A stretch of DNA of 64,000 nt. Source: Coprinellus micaceus. Its lineage: Eukaryota; Basidiomycota; Agaricomycetes; Agaricales; Psathyrellaceae. Under the pieces are notes generated by a model, which was given only the letters and a program-made list of their open reading frames with translations, was not told where the DNA came from and made no database searches. Positions within the stretch are counted from its first letter, which is position 1, and each line of letters opens with the position of its first letter. Where the stretch lies: contig OX596346.1 in assembly GCA_951394405.1 (NCBI GenBank), forward strand, positions 496,001 to 560,000, in the 5' to 3' direction. The position numbers and the translations under genes are program-made. This document shows positions 1 through 11,954 of the stretch, one piece after another.

Positions 1-270
1 AGCGCGATGCCTGACCCGGAGATCAGATACTATCACGTACTGAAGAACGAGAGGTGGCCAAAAGGGTTCGCAATACTCGAGTGACTTCCACACTATAGCG
101 CTTTTGAGATGGATGCCGACGCAACGAGATCTACTCTCAGTGATCCCCGGCGCTTAAGCATTCGTGCTATAACTTAGAGTCCTGGCTCGCGGGGCCCGCC
201 ACTGCCTCACCGCCTCACCGCACATTTCCCTCCTCATCACCCTCGACCTCCCGTTTTTATATTAAAGAAG

Positions 271-2170
271 ATGGCCATGTCAGCAGAGCAGATCCAAGCG
301 CTCGCAGATGCCGTCGCAGCGTGGCGAGTGGAGGAGGTACGTATTTGTTTCTTTTGTGGTCGCATGGAGGTGTCACTGAGCAGCGACGGTAGTGTATGGA
401 CAGTGCGTGGTTGTGAGGCATGCTGGGACCCACATCTAACTGGAGAGTAGTCTCATTTCATTGCTCCTACGTGAGCCACCGATACGATCTCTGGTTACGG
501 ACCTTCTGAATTGGTATGGGCTCAGGTATACTACATTCTAGAAACGATACCTGAAGAAGTATGCAACCCCATCTACACACGACTGCCTCCTGACGCAGTA
601 GCAATCAGGTTGCCATTATTTGGCCCCAAAGGTGGAATCGGGGGAAATCGCTCTACATGATTATCCGATATGGGCTGTTGCTCTACACAGCTTTGATTTT
701 TGCTAGTGAGTCAATGACAGGGTCCGGTCTATGCTACCGTCGTTCTTCTCACTCCCTTTAAAAGGAAACAATAGGAACTACTTCACAATGTCTCCTAGGG
801 TGAGCCCGATGACATTCCCGTTCATCGCATACGCCTGGTATTTGACTTCAAAATTTCCAGGAGTGCAAGGGCCTGATGATCGTCTATGATGGTTCGATTC
901 CTCACCCGATTACAGGCTCAGAGAATGTGTGTTGAGAACGGTTGGCACAGTTATTTACTGTGGTGTTGCCTTGGTGTGTGACTGTGAGCCTTTCGAAATT
1001 GCCTTCCTGCCTTGGCGCACTTGACCCCTGCACCCTAGTCTCACTGGGCCTATGTCTCGGTGCCCTTCTCCAGGCAAAAGCACCCTACCTTATCGCAATG
1101 GTTATCCTTTCCTGTGTGAGTCATCCTCTAGACAAACCATCTTATTTGCTGCACTACTCCGACTGTCTCTATGACCCAGGCCATCCCCTCCGTCGATATC
1201 GTCATTAGCATAGTATCGGACATTCAATATCCAGGTCAGTGATAAACGGAGGGCAATCGTGACCCTGAAAGTCTCATACGCATGGATCATACCCAGCGGA
1301 ACCGGTTTCTCTCCTCGACGCCGAACTAGGCTATCCTTGCTACGTCTCCTCAACCGAGCAATGGTTGACCCAGACAATCGCAATTGTCGGCAGGGACATT
1401 CGCGCTTACCTGAACCTTGCCTCGACCAGCCGTGGGTCATCCAAGTGCCATTTTTAGGTAAGGGAGGAAGGGAACTGACATCGGATACAGTCCTGGCTCT
1501 GTTGGGCATCGTCAACCTCGTTATTCTCTACAACGGTCAGTGTGGTGGCCTGGTCCAGGTGGTACGCCGGGATGGAGGTCTACACGACTTGTCCCTATTA
1601 GGTTGGTCCTATCAACCTCTTCCTATGCTTCGTGCCATTGAACACTGCCCCACCCGCGACGAAAAAGCCATCAGAGTGACCGTGGCTGTCCTACGGACTC
1701 CTGCAGTACTGTCGGTACGTCGGAGTGCCTACCAGCGTTTGCAATGGTAAATGACATTTAGCGGAGGTTTCGGACATTGATGGCAGCCCAGTGTACCTGT
1801 ACGTGCTCTGCTTTCTCATTGAGGGGTTATACCTTTCACTAAAGCTGGTATTAGACTTGTGATAATGTATGGCCGCAGCGGTGTACAGGCCTCCCCTGGC
1901 TAACACAATTTCCACAGGACAAGCGAGGTCATGATTCCAATCCTTGCCCAAAGGCTCCTCATCAACATGCAGATGGTTGATTACATGGGTTCCGAATCCG
2001 TCGCCTCCAAGCTTATCTTCGCACGCCCGGCACCTGGATCGGAGGGTGACATTGAAGGCAATCTCAACACCTTCGAGATGGTTCCACACCCTTCTAGCCC
2101 CCGTCATCAAGGGGCTGCGGGCGAGGGGTACGAAAGGCGTGGAGAGGGAAGGAGGGGTGCGCAGCAATGA
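271..2170 (+). CDS. DUF6533-like seven-TM protein, array copy 1
   Basis: First of ten paralogues; the family description here serves all copies. The inferred product is about 350 residues from about 16 exons. In order: a short N-terminus ending in a WR-x-x-E stretch; a hydrophobic segment running into VYYILETIPEE and then WPQRWNRGK, which matches the start of the fungal DUF6533 (PF20151) domain (tyrosine-rich helix, LTTxDEE, then a W-x-RGK basic loop); five further hydrophobic segments; a loop with ELGYPCYV; a basic loop with RRDGG; and a cytosolic tail containing LAQRLLINM and an acidic end. Seven membrane segments are likely, as in other DUF6533 proteins, whose function is unknown. In this copy exon 1 is 271-336, the microexon 393-402 and the last exon about 1919-2170. 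No in-frame stop was seen. The donor after the VYD exon (about 891) reads gttcga, which is weak. Confidence 0.7.
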
Positions 2171-2774
2171 ATGGGCTTGTGGGTTAGTTCGAGCTCCGCG
2201 CGGTGACACCTTTACTTACAAGGGGAAAGGAGACGGGCAGGAAGTGCCTTTTCCAAGAGAATTCGTTGTGTGCCGACCCAAAGTCGCAATGAAACGGCTC
2301 CCTCCAATCTGCGTCCTTGGTGTATTTATTATGTATGCATCCTCGCTTCTCTGGTGTCCAAGCTGTACAGCGCCTGCGCTCTTGATATGGCCGGATATTT
2401 ATTCCGGTGTCGTACACGCTTATCGTTCTCCAATATATCCCTGGTATACTCGCTCTACCCATGGCCCATCTCATGCGTGGCGTACGCGGCGTCACGAATC
2501 CACTAAATACCTGCACCGTTCTTATTCTTATTATGCGGCGCAAGGTCCCACTAGGGAAACGGCCGTTTCCACACCGACCAAATAAATTTGGCGTGTGGAA
2601 CATCCGTCGGAATTGCTGGGTCGAAGACTCAAAGAAAACCTTAAGTAATCTGTCAGCCTCTCCCTAAGGATGTGGGTCGGCGAGCCGACATCGGTTTTGG
2701 GTTTTGGGCACCCCATAAAGGGCGCCGAGGTGATTCTATCTCCATATTTCTACTCACTGTCTCGTTAATTGGTC

Positions 2775-4260
2775 AACAGGTAAGTGAGATAGGGAACATC
2801 TTCAGCACATCATATACATATTTCGCAAAATCAGGCGCCAGCACATCGTGTTCCAAAAAGGAGTGAATTGCCATGATGGCATCGTCATCCTCGCCCTCGG
2901 TGCATCGCGCGAGCAGTCTCTGGCCTGCCACATCACTGTTTCCTTTGCTTCAGGCTGCTGTCGAAACTGTGTCATGTAGTCATTGACCATGTTATTCCAC
3001 AAGGGATCGTAGAATGAGCCAAGGAAGGCCCATTTAAGTCAAACTCAGCGTGCGGCCGAACCCCGGCCTTCTAGGAGTGGCCACGGGGGTGTCCTCTAAA
3101 ATGTCAAACTCAAATTCAGATCACCCAACCTGCTGGTTGCGCCACATCCGATTACGAAGCCAGTACGAGCTAACGCGACGATGGCCTCGTCAATATCTTC
3201 CTTTGAGGTCATATCCCCGTCCGCCCTCAATTCCATCGGGCATTCACAAATTTATCGACCTCGCTCTCGACGGTATATCGCTTAATGGGCCCCGTCGTCA
3301 CCTTGAGAATTGCTCACGTTGAGGAGACGATGAGTGGACGCATTGAGCATGATATCCCCAAGACCTACGGCTGCGCGAATAGCCGTTGAGCGCTCATCTC
3401 AAATTGTAGTGTCATCGTATCTTATCTCGGGCAATGACTTGATCAGCGCCATCGTCATTCGGTAACCTGAATAGGACGTGTAAGGCCGCGACGCTTGAGA
3501 CTTGGGGTTCCGGGTGGGGACGACTTGTAAGTCTTGTGCTTGACCCCCCGCTCATCGTTAGATACCCGTTCCATATTTTCTCGCCGAGGATTCATCCAGG
3601 TGTGGGTGAGGAGGTGAGCGATGCCGGCGAGTGGAGTGGAGGGAAACATTGGTGGCAGGCACAGTGCTAACTCGGGACGCAGGCATACAAAACTCAGACT
3701 CAGCGCCTCCGGAATGCCAGTGTTGTTGACCTAGATCCGCGTTGGACGTTCCCGATACTCCACGTGGTCATCCCCGCTAAGGAGCCGCCACGTCAGCTAG
3801 CCATTCCCAGCCTTTCAGTTCCTTCGGATTTCCATGAGATCATCGGTGTATGGGCGTGCAGAGCGTCTCGCCGCCTCTTCTCTAATACAACCTTTGCAGT
3901 ACCGCGAACCCTTTGGCGTGCTGGTGTATTCTAACTCCTGTTCTATTTGCGTCTCGAAGGAGTATGGGAAATACACATCCATTTCCGCCATGTGCTGTGT
4001 CACATAGGTTCAAAGGGGGATTTCATACTCGAGTAACTGGACATCCAGTGTTCATTCCGGGAAGACATGTGGGTGATGTCTGTCAAATAGACTCTTCTGA
4101 ACCCTGTAGCTGAACACGATTCATGGGATATCTGCCACCCAATCGCCTGGGAATTTGAAGGTGGTGGACCCGGTTAGACCTCCACCGGGGGAAAAGTCAC
4201 CTTTTGCGAGAGGGTTGCGGCTGATATCCTAACGTACAACCCCGTCGACAGTCACCTTGG
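2775..4260 (-). pseudogene. Relic of an unidentified gene
   Basis: Several reverse-strand segments have protein-like composition but lie in different frames and are interrupted. Examples: near 2800-2920 an acidic stretch with AIMAIHSFLEHDVLAPDF; near 3100-3240 a stretch with KEDIDEAIVALARTGF; near 3310-3470 MALIKSLPEIRY, followed after an in-frame TGA by RAAVGLGDIMLNAS; near 3820-3990 a stretch with MAEMDVYFPYSFE. No continuous splice model joins them and no family was recognised, so a degenerated gene is inferred. It could instead be an intact many-exon gene that was not assembled. Confidence 0.35.
3388..3450 (+). repeat. GATA/TGACT block, partial copy A
   Basis: A gagcgct start, then tatcttatctcggg followed by caatgactt. 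It matches the better copies at 5743, 11052, 15799 and 27264 in order and spacing but has one GATA core instead of two and a changed TGACTCA site. Confidence 0.5.
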
Positions 4261-4765
4261 GGACCACATTCAGCACGTCGAGTGCTAGGTGGACACGTAT
4301 CGACCGGAAAGGCGGAGCTCTGCTTGCACTGAACCTACGGTTAATGGACCATAGCCGAGGTTCACTTGCCCAGCAGTTTTGCGCACGCTGTCCTAGGCAA
4401 ATTCTAGTGACCTGACTTTCCGACATTCCTGGTGGAATTACTCGACTATCCAGTCCATTGGGGGGCCACAGAATTCCATCCAGAAGGCGGTGACGCCCGC
4501 ATTGCTCCGAACTGCTACAGGTGAGTGGGCGCTAATCAGTGCCAAGTAATTCGCGCTGTTCCCGTCTCTGCCAAGCCTCTGGATGCTCGTCGTGGAAGAC
4601 AGAGGGATTGTTTGGTCATCACTCCTCGAGGCGGAGGAGGCCCTTCATCATGCTTAAATTTGAGCGAAGGAGCCCTGGTACCTGGTGTGTTAATTTCCCC
4701 TTCCTTCTTCTCTCGACCCACCCCACTCTCTTTAATCCACGCCTTACCTCCCGACAGTCTTCGCA

Positions 4766-5485
4766 ATGCGTTACTTGAGGCTTGCATCGATCGTTGCGCT
4801 CTTTGCTGTACTTGAAGGTAGCGTATAGTTCAATTTCCAGCTCCCTTTCTACTCACCGGACTGACGGCTTGCAGTGTCAGCGACTCTCTCTCTGGGTGGT
4901 ACCGTGCCCACTCTGTCGAAGCGTGATCCCTGCGATCCCACTTGCGGTCTCCTCACTAGCGTGGACCAGCGGTGCAAGGCTAACGGCGGCAACTACGATA
5001 AATGTGTCTGCAGCGTGAACAACCTCACGGCCATCGACACTTGTTTCGCATGTCTCATCCAACAACTGGAGCTCAACGAAGCCCTCAACAACGCCATGCC
5101 TGGCGGAGGCGGTGATGGTGGCATAACGGCTGCGGCGATCAACGGGCTCAAGGTCAGGGGCCAGCAGACACGTCAGGGTGAGAAACATTCGTTTCTCCGA
5201 TATTGAAAAGGTTAGAGGACTGACGGAAGTTGTGTCGCAGCCTTCATCGATGGGTGTACTGCGGCTGGTATCTCCTTCTCCGCAGACTCGTCGTCGTCCT
5301 CCGGTGGATCATCTAGCAGCTCAGGAGGTTCTGGTTCTTCAGGCAGCTCGTCGTCTGGCGGATCAGGTGGCTCAGGCTCGGCGGCAGCAGAGCTCGACGG
5401 GACGAAGAACGGTGCAACAGGTAATGTGAGATTCTTGGGAGGTTCGTTAATCGTGGGATTAGTTGCGCTGGCCGCGTTGCTGTAG
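4766..5485 (+). CDS. Small cysteine-rich secreted protein, probable GPI anchor
   Basis: Three exons (4766-4817, 4875-5177, 5241-5485) joined in frame give 199 residues. The N-terminus MRYLRLASIVALFAVLE is a typical signal peptide. The mature part starts after a KR and holds eight cysteines in the order C-x3-C, C, C-x-C, C-x2-C, C. Next comes a stretch of about 45 residues made almost only of Ser and Gly, and a hydrophobic C-terminus (about 15 residues, LIVGLVALAALL) directly at the stop, as in GPI-anchored wall proteins. Eight cysteines recall CFEM proteins, but the spacing is not the CFEM one and no aromatic or proline-rich core was seen, so the family is left open. The place of action would be the plasma membrane or cell wall. 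It lies between two array members and is unrelated to them. Confidence 0.8.
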
Positions 5486-5742
5486 GATTTCGGAAGATAT
5501 GATTGGACCTGTGAAAACCTTCGTGTTATATTAGGCAACTCTAGAACACTGTCTTTACACTCCACCCAGGAAGTGTGTTAGCGAGAGCTGAAAGGGGGGT
5601 ATCGCTCCGCTGGGGCTCAAATAAGCCAGAGATGACCCGCGAACCACAGAGGCGGGATGCACGAATACATAAAAGACTACATAATATTGTGCGGTTACGC
5701 TCCTGATTCCAAGTTCTGGCGTGAGAGAGGCAGACGGTGCTT

Positions 5743-5803
5743 GGGCGCCTATTTCGTGAGCACGATCTTATCTTATCTCGCTTGATGAGTCAGCAAGATC
5801 TCT
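5743..5803 (+). repeat. Double GATA + TGAGTCA block, copy B
   Basis: Reads gggcgcctatttcg, then atcttatcttatctcg (two overlapping GATA cores on the - strand), then ttgatgagtcagcaag. Element order and spacing match copies C, D and E. It lies 260 bp past the stop of the secreted-protein gene. Confidence 0.7.
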
Positions 5804-8800
5804 GTCCTGCGTTGTGACTCTTGCCCTCTTTCTCGTCCCTTCCACGACTCGACTGGCAGATAATGGGTCGGCGCTCTCTGCCTGGGTCTAGAGGTCTAAA
5901 ACAGCGCTGTTTGTCCTCTCCACAAGCGAGAATCTCCAAGATGCCCAGGCCCAGCGGGCAAGTCCTGCCCTCTGTCACCGGAAAGGAACGGAACAAGCGG
6001 AGGTCCGAACTCATCGTACTCACGGGCGAGGAGAGGATATCTGGCAATTCAAGTCGCCCTGCGTCGATGTTTGGTGGACGAGGGAACTGCCACTACTGTG
6101 GACTGGCCGGATGGGGGTTCGAAGCAGTCCTGGCCAACTGCAGTTCGCCCCGGAGGAGTCCGAGAGGTGGATCAGGCAGAGGTACGTCTTTATCTCACTA
6201 TCGCACGCTCCCTACTCCAAGCTTCCCGATTCCCCCCTCTCCCACATCTTCGGTTGCTGCTGCTGACATCTCTGAGCCCAGACCTCTCACCCTTTTCGAA
6301 CTCCCAGCGGCCTCGGAAACTCTTCGCGATCATGCCCTCCCATGCCTCCTCCGCAATGATACCATGACCTTCCACCGTCCGTGACCAGAGCTCCCCAGCC
6401 GACACCGCTTACCTGTTCCTGAAGACGCCGGTCCACTTCAGCCACAGTCAGCGAAGAACCCGTCACACCTCTCATATATGGCGCCACTGCTTGTGCTGTT
6501 CACGCTCCGTTCGGCTTTCTTGGTCTTGGTAGCAAGGAATTCGACGCAGGGTGCTCGACAGGGGAGGAGTAGATGGGGATTGCTGGTATGTGTGTTTGCC
6601 GTCGTGTCCCCGCCTGTCGTATATGATGCTCAGCGGGCAGATCCTAATATACACCTTTAGGGACCCAACCTTCCGACTTGATACCCCGGGATCGGGGCCG
6701 GCCCCTCCCAACCTCGTCGCGATCACCGGTTTCGACTCTTGGGACCTGTCTTCCATATACCCTCTAAGAGCAATGATGTGAGTGCCCCCCCTGTCTCCTT
6801 CCACGTTCTTCTTCGTACTCCTTTGTCTTTGTGTTTTGAACGAGCGGTTCACTCAACTCCTCTCTCTATGCTGTTCTGTTTGTTCGAGTCCTTCTCCCCA
6901 ATTCCATCCGCTCGGTTCCTCCAATTGCGCTCTTTCGTCATTTATTCAGGGGCTTTGTGCCTCAACCACGAAGTAGGGAGCCTCGAATGGGTCCATCCCT
7001 TCGTTGTACACACCGCCGCGTACCCACTTCAGTTATGCATGCCTTTACAGCTTACCCCCTTGCCATTCGTTTCCTACGTGTTCGCTCCCTCGTTGCCTCC
7101 CTTTCTCCTACTCCCGTCATCTATCATCAACACTTATTTTTCATTATTAACCATGCATTCCCTGATCGTCCCTCCTATTCCTCGGTCCGCTCACTTTATT
7201 GCCACTCTTCTCTCTTCCTCACAATTTAGCTATGCACCCATTCGTTCGCCCCCTTCACAGTGCTATTGTGTGCTCGTTCTCTCCACCCCTTTTTGTTTCC
7301 TTTTCACCCTTGTATGGCATTTGCCTCGCTCATGATTCATCTCCTCGCGGACCATCGCTAATCCTCTGATCTCAATAGTCACTCCCACCCTCTGGAAGCG
7401 CCGGATGCGAGCAGACCTGCTGCTTTGGCTTCTGTCCGTGAGGTATTCAGAGGGGATCGCTGATGCGATTGTGGCTAGAGCGCGGTAAGGAGCAGCGTAT
7501 ACAGTGCGACGAAACTTGCTTATCAGTATGAAGAGAATCCTTGAATAGACTGTTGTGCACTGGTTCTGCCTTATGGCGCTCAGTCGACCGCTGAGATGCC
7601 CGCCGCGTACTTATGCGCTCACCCGTATCCTGTACGCCAGTGACCCCTCTCACCTTTCTTGAGCCGTTTTTCTTGCTCTTCCCTTCCCAATTCATCGTGA
7701 CGAGGTCACGAATGTTCGGTGGGGTCCTCTTTTTGGGCCGATTTAGCCTTGCTTGCGATCGCCCGATACACCCCACAGTGCGCAACTTGATCTAAACGGA
7801 GTCCGCACTTGAAAGGGGCGCCCGGGGACGCCACTCGTGCATCCCCTCCCCGCCTCACGTTGTGTCTCTTTCCTTGTGTCGGTTTATCTCTCTCCCTCCG
7901 TTTTCTCGATCTTCTCTTGCCTTCGTTTGCCCGCGTCGTTCTTCGTCCCTCTCCCCCCGCATTTTCCCCTCCCATTCTGCCCTTTGTCCAGTGCGCATTT
8001 CATCCTAAATCGATAACCCAATTTCCTTCCCCGATTATTACCCAACTTCTCTTCCATTCGTTGCCCACTTGGCTTCGATGTTCACCCTTCTAGCGCTCGG
8101 GAAGAATCGCCGCTGGCCTTTTCAACCCGACAGGGCGCCTCAATGACGTTTGGCATGTCGTCACAAACGAACGAGGGATAAGGATCGGTGCATCTGGTGC
8201 GAGTGAGCTGTAGAGTCTGAACGCTCCCTCGGATGCTTCGAAAAATACCCGGAGATGAGAAGAAGTCTTGCCCGTCCGAGAAGTACATATGAGCATGCAG
8301 TTGATGCGGAGCGTAGGTAGTCCCAGAGAGCAAGGAAGCGAGGGAAGCAACTCGGACAATAGTCTGATGCCATGAAAACAGAGTTCACTCATCATCCTGG
8401 TTGTTCAAGGACCAGCTGGGGTCCCGCCTCCCACCTCATTCAAACTCGCACCGGCGCCCGCCTTTTGCCAACGTCTCATAAACCGTTGTTGACTCTTGAG
8501 AACGACAATGTTCATTGCCTGACCCCAGCTATTGACCCGTCGCCCGATCGCGCGCGTCGACGCAAACCAGCACCCCGATCATCTGGTTCCTTGGTATGGA
8601 GGTTGATTGAGCTTACTTCAAACCGCACTTACAGTTCACTTCCACCCGTTTCTCGCCGACCCTTTTTTGCGTCCTGGTATCTCCATAGAAGACGGAGAGT
8701 CTAAAAGCGCTTTCGGAAGCCATGTGCTGTGCAAAGGTCATTTGGTGCGCTCCTTTCAGGGTCTCCCGCAGATGTATGAAGCATACTCGGGCGTTAGTTC

Positions 8801-8839
8801 TGTGGAACTACCCCAAGCACAATTCACTCTCCCACTTCG

Positions 8840-8886
8840 GGGGTGCACCTTTCCACACCGAACTTCGGCGTGGACAGGTGCACCCC
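8840..8886. repeat. Imperfect inverted repeat
   Basis: Two 23-nt arms (8840-8862 and 8864-8886) separated by one base, with two mismatches. The outer ends are ggggtgcacc and ggtgcacccc. It would fold into a long hairpin. No gene is adjacent. Confidence 0.75.
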
Positions 8887-9377
8887 TACCTCCACTATCG
8901 GCCTTCAATCCCCTTCCACCGCATAAAGGTGTGAATGAATAGCGCTGAACGAACGTACAAATGAAATCGAACCCTGGTGAGGTATGGAATTGACCTCGGG
9001 AGAAGGCCATGGGCGGACCCACTTGTGCGACCGAGGCCAAGACCTTTCCGATACGTGCGAACAGTTGATGAGCACAATTTCCTCGCCCCAGGTCGGATTA
9101 TGGCTCTGGATACTGAGCGCGGGGTAGAAGATGCGAATCCAGGCTACCCAGAATCCGAAGGTGCAGCCCCAGAAGTGTATATAGGTTTGCTTGGAATATC
9201 AGTCCCGGATTCTCAGTCTCACCGATGATTGCAATGGTTCTCACTGAACCGAAGGGGATGTCCAGCGAATCTACGAGCGCCTATTAGTTTCCTCGTGATT
9301 GTCGTCCAATGGAGCTCGATATCCTGAACTAGGCCCCGTTCAACCTTTTGAGACGCCTTTGATTCTTCTCTCAGGAT

Positions 9378-9386
9378 TATATAAAG
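9378..9386 (+). promoter_or_regulatory. TATA box of array copy 2
   Basis: tatataaag, 70 bp upstream of the start codon at 9456, followed by gtcgtattt. Confidence 0.5.
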
Positions 9387-9455
9387 TCGTATTTAGGCCC
9401 ATTCGAAGTCCCGTCCCCCCCTGCTACTTTACCTTGCTCAGCTAAACTACAAGAG

Positions 9456-10860
9456 ATGGGCCTATCGCCTGAGCAGATCCATGCACTCTCCGCCGCAGTA
9501 TATGGGTGGATATTGGAAGAAGTGAGTTGCGTCGTTCGCCATGGTCGTTCCAGAGACTCAGCGGCCAATGCTGGCAGTACCTATGCCGTGAGTCTCACTT
9601 AGGCAAGCTGGATCTCGAAGTTGACCGTTGGATAGTCGCATTCTATTCCTTCTACGTGAGTCCTCACTACTGACTTTGACCACTGATTTGGATCGCATAA
9701 CACGTTTATCGACGCAGGTATATTACGTTCTAACAACTATAGCTCAAGAAGTAGACTCATTATTCACTCTACCCGTCTTGCACGCTGACGGACTGGTGTG
9801 AGGATCCTAACCCCTGTGTGTGCGGGAGGATCGCTCGAGTCCGAGGGGGGTTCTTACTCAACGGGACGTTTGCTTTGGGGGAAACGGAAGGAAGGATTGA
9901 ACTCGGGGGGGGACGAGCTGGGGGACTATGGTAAGTACATCGGGTTTTTATACTACGAATCTCGGAGCTCGGAAGCGAAGCTTCCGAGCATCCGTTCCGC
10001 ACCATGCGGTGAGACGAACGACACCCGCGCTACCGCGCGGTGTCGGAGAACGGATAAATAATGAGGGTGTCCGCACGTAGCAGGGACACCCTCCCCACAC
10101 TGGCCAGGTTTCCATCATCCTGCCTCAAAGGTGGAGCCGCGGAAAGTTGCTCTACGTCGTGATCCGGTACGGAATACTGGTATACATTGTGTTGCAGCTT
10201 AGCAGTGAGTGAGACGTGGCGTATGGCAACCACCCACTGAACCGCTCGCTTCTATTCAACAAGGAGACTTCAGGAACTATCTCTCAATCCAGCCGAATGT
10301 GCGAGTGACGGTTTGGTCATGAATCATATATTCCTGGCATCTGACCTACCGTTTTCCAGAATTGCAAGGCTTTGCATATCGCCTACGCTGGTGCGTGGAC
10401 TCGGCCTTACGAAAGCGGTTCACTGACGACCCAACGCCTAGTCACCATATACCTCGTTACTCTGACGTGTGACGGTGAGTCCGACAGTGGGTTGGCTTTC
10501 CCCGATGTGCTTAAGCCCGGAAATTAGTCGCTCTGGGACTGTGCCTCAGTGCCCTTCTCCAAGTAAATTCGAAGCTCTACCTGGTCGCAATCCTTGCTCT
10601 TTCCTGTGTTCGTCTCCTCCATATATATGTCCTTTCCCTAGGCGAATTGCTCTGAATTTTTCATCTTATCCAGGGCATTCCGTTTGTCACTGCAATCTTC
10701 CAGGTGGTGGCATCATTTCAATATCCACGTCAGTATCTTCCCAAAGGCCATTCTTGAGCCTGGAAACTTACATGCACGTACCATCCCTAGCCGAAGAAGC
10801 CTCTATGCTCGATGCCGAACTCGGGTATCCTTGCTATGTCCCCTCAGCTGCAGGATGGAT
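9456..10860 (+). pseudogene. DUF6533-like array copy 2, 3'-truncated
   Basis: Exon 1 (9456-9521) encodes MGLSPEQIHALSAAVYGW and is followed by a 10-nt microexon. Later exons give VYYVLTTIAQE, the PQRWSRGK loop, the LGLCLSALLQV helix and the ELGYPCYVP loop. Homology stops at about 10858, inside that loop exon. The rest of the exon, the RRDGG loop, the last helix and the acidic tail are missing, and sequence of a different kind follows. The intron after the LTT exon is 357 bp (9751-10107) instead of about 50 bp because of a structured insertion. A product could at most contain five to six membrane segments. The preceding exons have no stop codon, so truncation may be the main lesion. Confidence 0.75.
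9790..10100. repeat. Hairpin-rich insertion in an intron of copy 2
   Basis: About 300 bp absent from the same intron of the paralogues. It holds three local hairpins: gctcggaag/cttccgagc (9967-9989), a GC-rich acacc.../...ggtgt pair (about 10021-10043) and agggtgtcc/ggacaccct (10064-10092). Element borders and a target-site duplication could not be fixed. Confidence 0.5.
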
Positions 10861-11051
10861 ACTACACGGCGGCATCGTGTCTGAATTGGTCACACCAACC
10901 GCCTGTTCAGTGGCTAAGGGAAGTAGAGGGTTGTAGACTGTCGACATTCTAGGATAGGGTAGTGCTCAGCAATCTAAATTCTCTCTTATTGGCGGCATAT
11001 TACGCAGGAGGCCCTCACTATCACTCGAAGGGACGGGATAGCTAGGCAAAC

Positions 11052-11107
11052 GGCGCTTATTTGATGAGATCCAGCTTATCTTATCTCGGGCGATGACGTA
11101 GCACAGG
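11052..11107 (+). repeat. Double GATA + TGACGTA block, copy C
   Basis: ggcgcttattt, then cttatcttatctcggg, then cgatgacgtagcac. The bZIP-like core is TGACGTA here instead of TGACTCA. It lies 190 bp after the break in copy 2. Confidence 0.7.
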
Positions 11108-11954
11108 GTATTCAACATCCCAACAGCCGATAACGCTTCAGACCTCTTCCTCATTCCAGCTCAATCCCCGTTTCGTGACCCGTCAGATCGAGTGGAACTG
11201 GGATACCTTCAAGCCCTCGACTCTGTGATCTATGGGTCCTCAACGCCTAAATCGTAGTCACGGAGACACTGTTCTCTCAACGTATGACAGTGCTCGTTGG
11301 CCAGTAGTCCTCTGGCGTGCTGCCCGGGAGGCGGACGGAGAATTAGGGGTATGCGTACCGTCCCCTTCCAAGGTGTCGCTTCTGCCCGATCACTCCTGAG
11401 CAGGCATTTCACTTGGCTACCCTCCAAAGGGCCTCCTCGTCCTGGCTGTGTCTATTCCTCGAGCCATCGGAATCCGAATTTCCACGTTTGCCTGGCAAGG
11501 CACCATCGCCTCTGAACTGAAATTAGGAGGCGCTTTTGAACCTGACCTGCCATATGTCAATCAATGGGTGTCGCCTCAGGGCTCTTGCTACGGCAGTGCC
11601 TTAGTGTCTTTCGAGGGTCGATCGAACTCTTGTTTTCGCCTTCCCTCGCCTGGCTGCAGAGGGCGTCTCTCGCTAACGGAAACCCCGAGCACTGGTTATT
11701 TTCTGGTTCTGAGCAGCTGTGACGACGGGGGTCACCCTTTGGATCTCAGAGTGTTTCGCGTGTAACACCGATCACGGACACGGGTCACACCAGGGGGTTA
11801 CAGAAAGCACACCTACCATCGACTGCCCTCGAGACCACCGAGGGATGATCTGCAGCCTGATATTGGTTCTTGTAGTCCCTGCACCTGGCTACTGGCACCT
11901 GTATCAGGAGGTAGTAAAGCTTAAATTCTTGGTTGCTATCAGAAGAAATAAATT

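Larger units (their letters stand above)
2171..4765. other. Intergenic gap with a decayed reverse-strand gene
   Basis: Between array copy 1 and the small secreted-protein gene. No intact gene can be assembled. Part of it reads as broken coding sequence on the - strand (see 2775-4260) and a partial GATA block lies at 3388-3450. Nothing recognisable was seen in 2171-2770. Confidence 0.5.
5486..9455. other. Long gap, pyrimidine-rich, no supported gene
   Basis: About 4 kb without a convincing gene. It starts with GATA block B. From about 6200 to 8080 the + strand is strongly C/T-rich (runs of ctctcc, ttcctc), which keeps frames open but gives low-complexity Ser/Pro/Leu translations. Near 6080-6140 a frame reads GNCHYCGLAGW followed later by NC, distantly like a retroviral-type zinc knuckle but without its histidine. 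A near-perfect hairpin lies at 8840-8886. Confidence 0.5.

Noticed and set aside
880..910. A ggttcgattcc stretch like a tRNA B box
   Set aside because: No A box at proper distance, no cloverleaf, and it lies in an intron of array copy 1.
6070..6150. GNCHYCGLAGW, possible retrotransposon zinc knuckle
   Set aside because: The histidine and the final spacing of a C-x2-C-x4-H-x4-C knuckle are missing, and no reverse transcriptase or integrase frame follows.
6739..7335. 198-codon open frame
   Set aside because: Low-complexity translation of a C/T-rich tract, with no start context, domain or codon signal.
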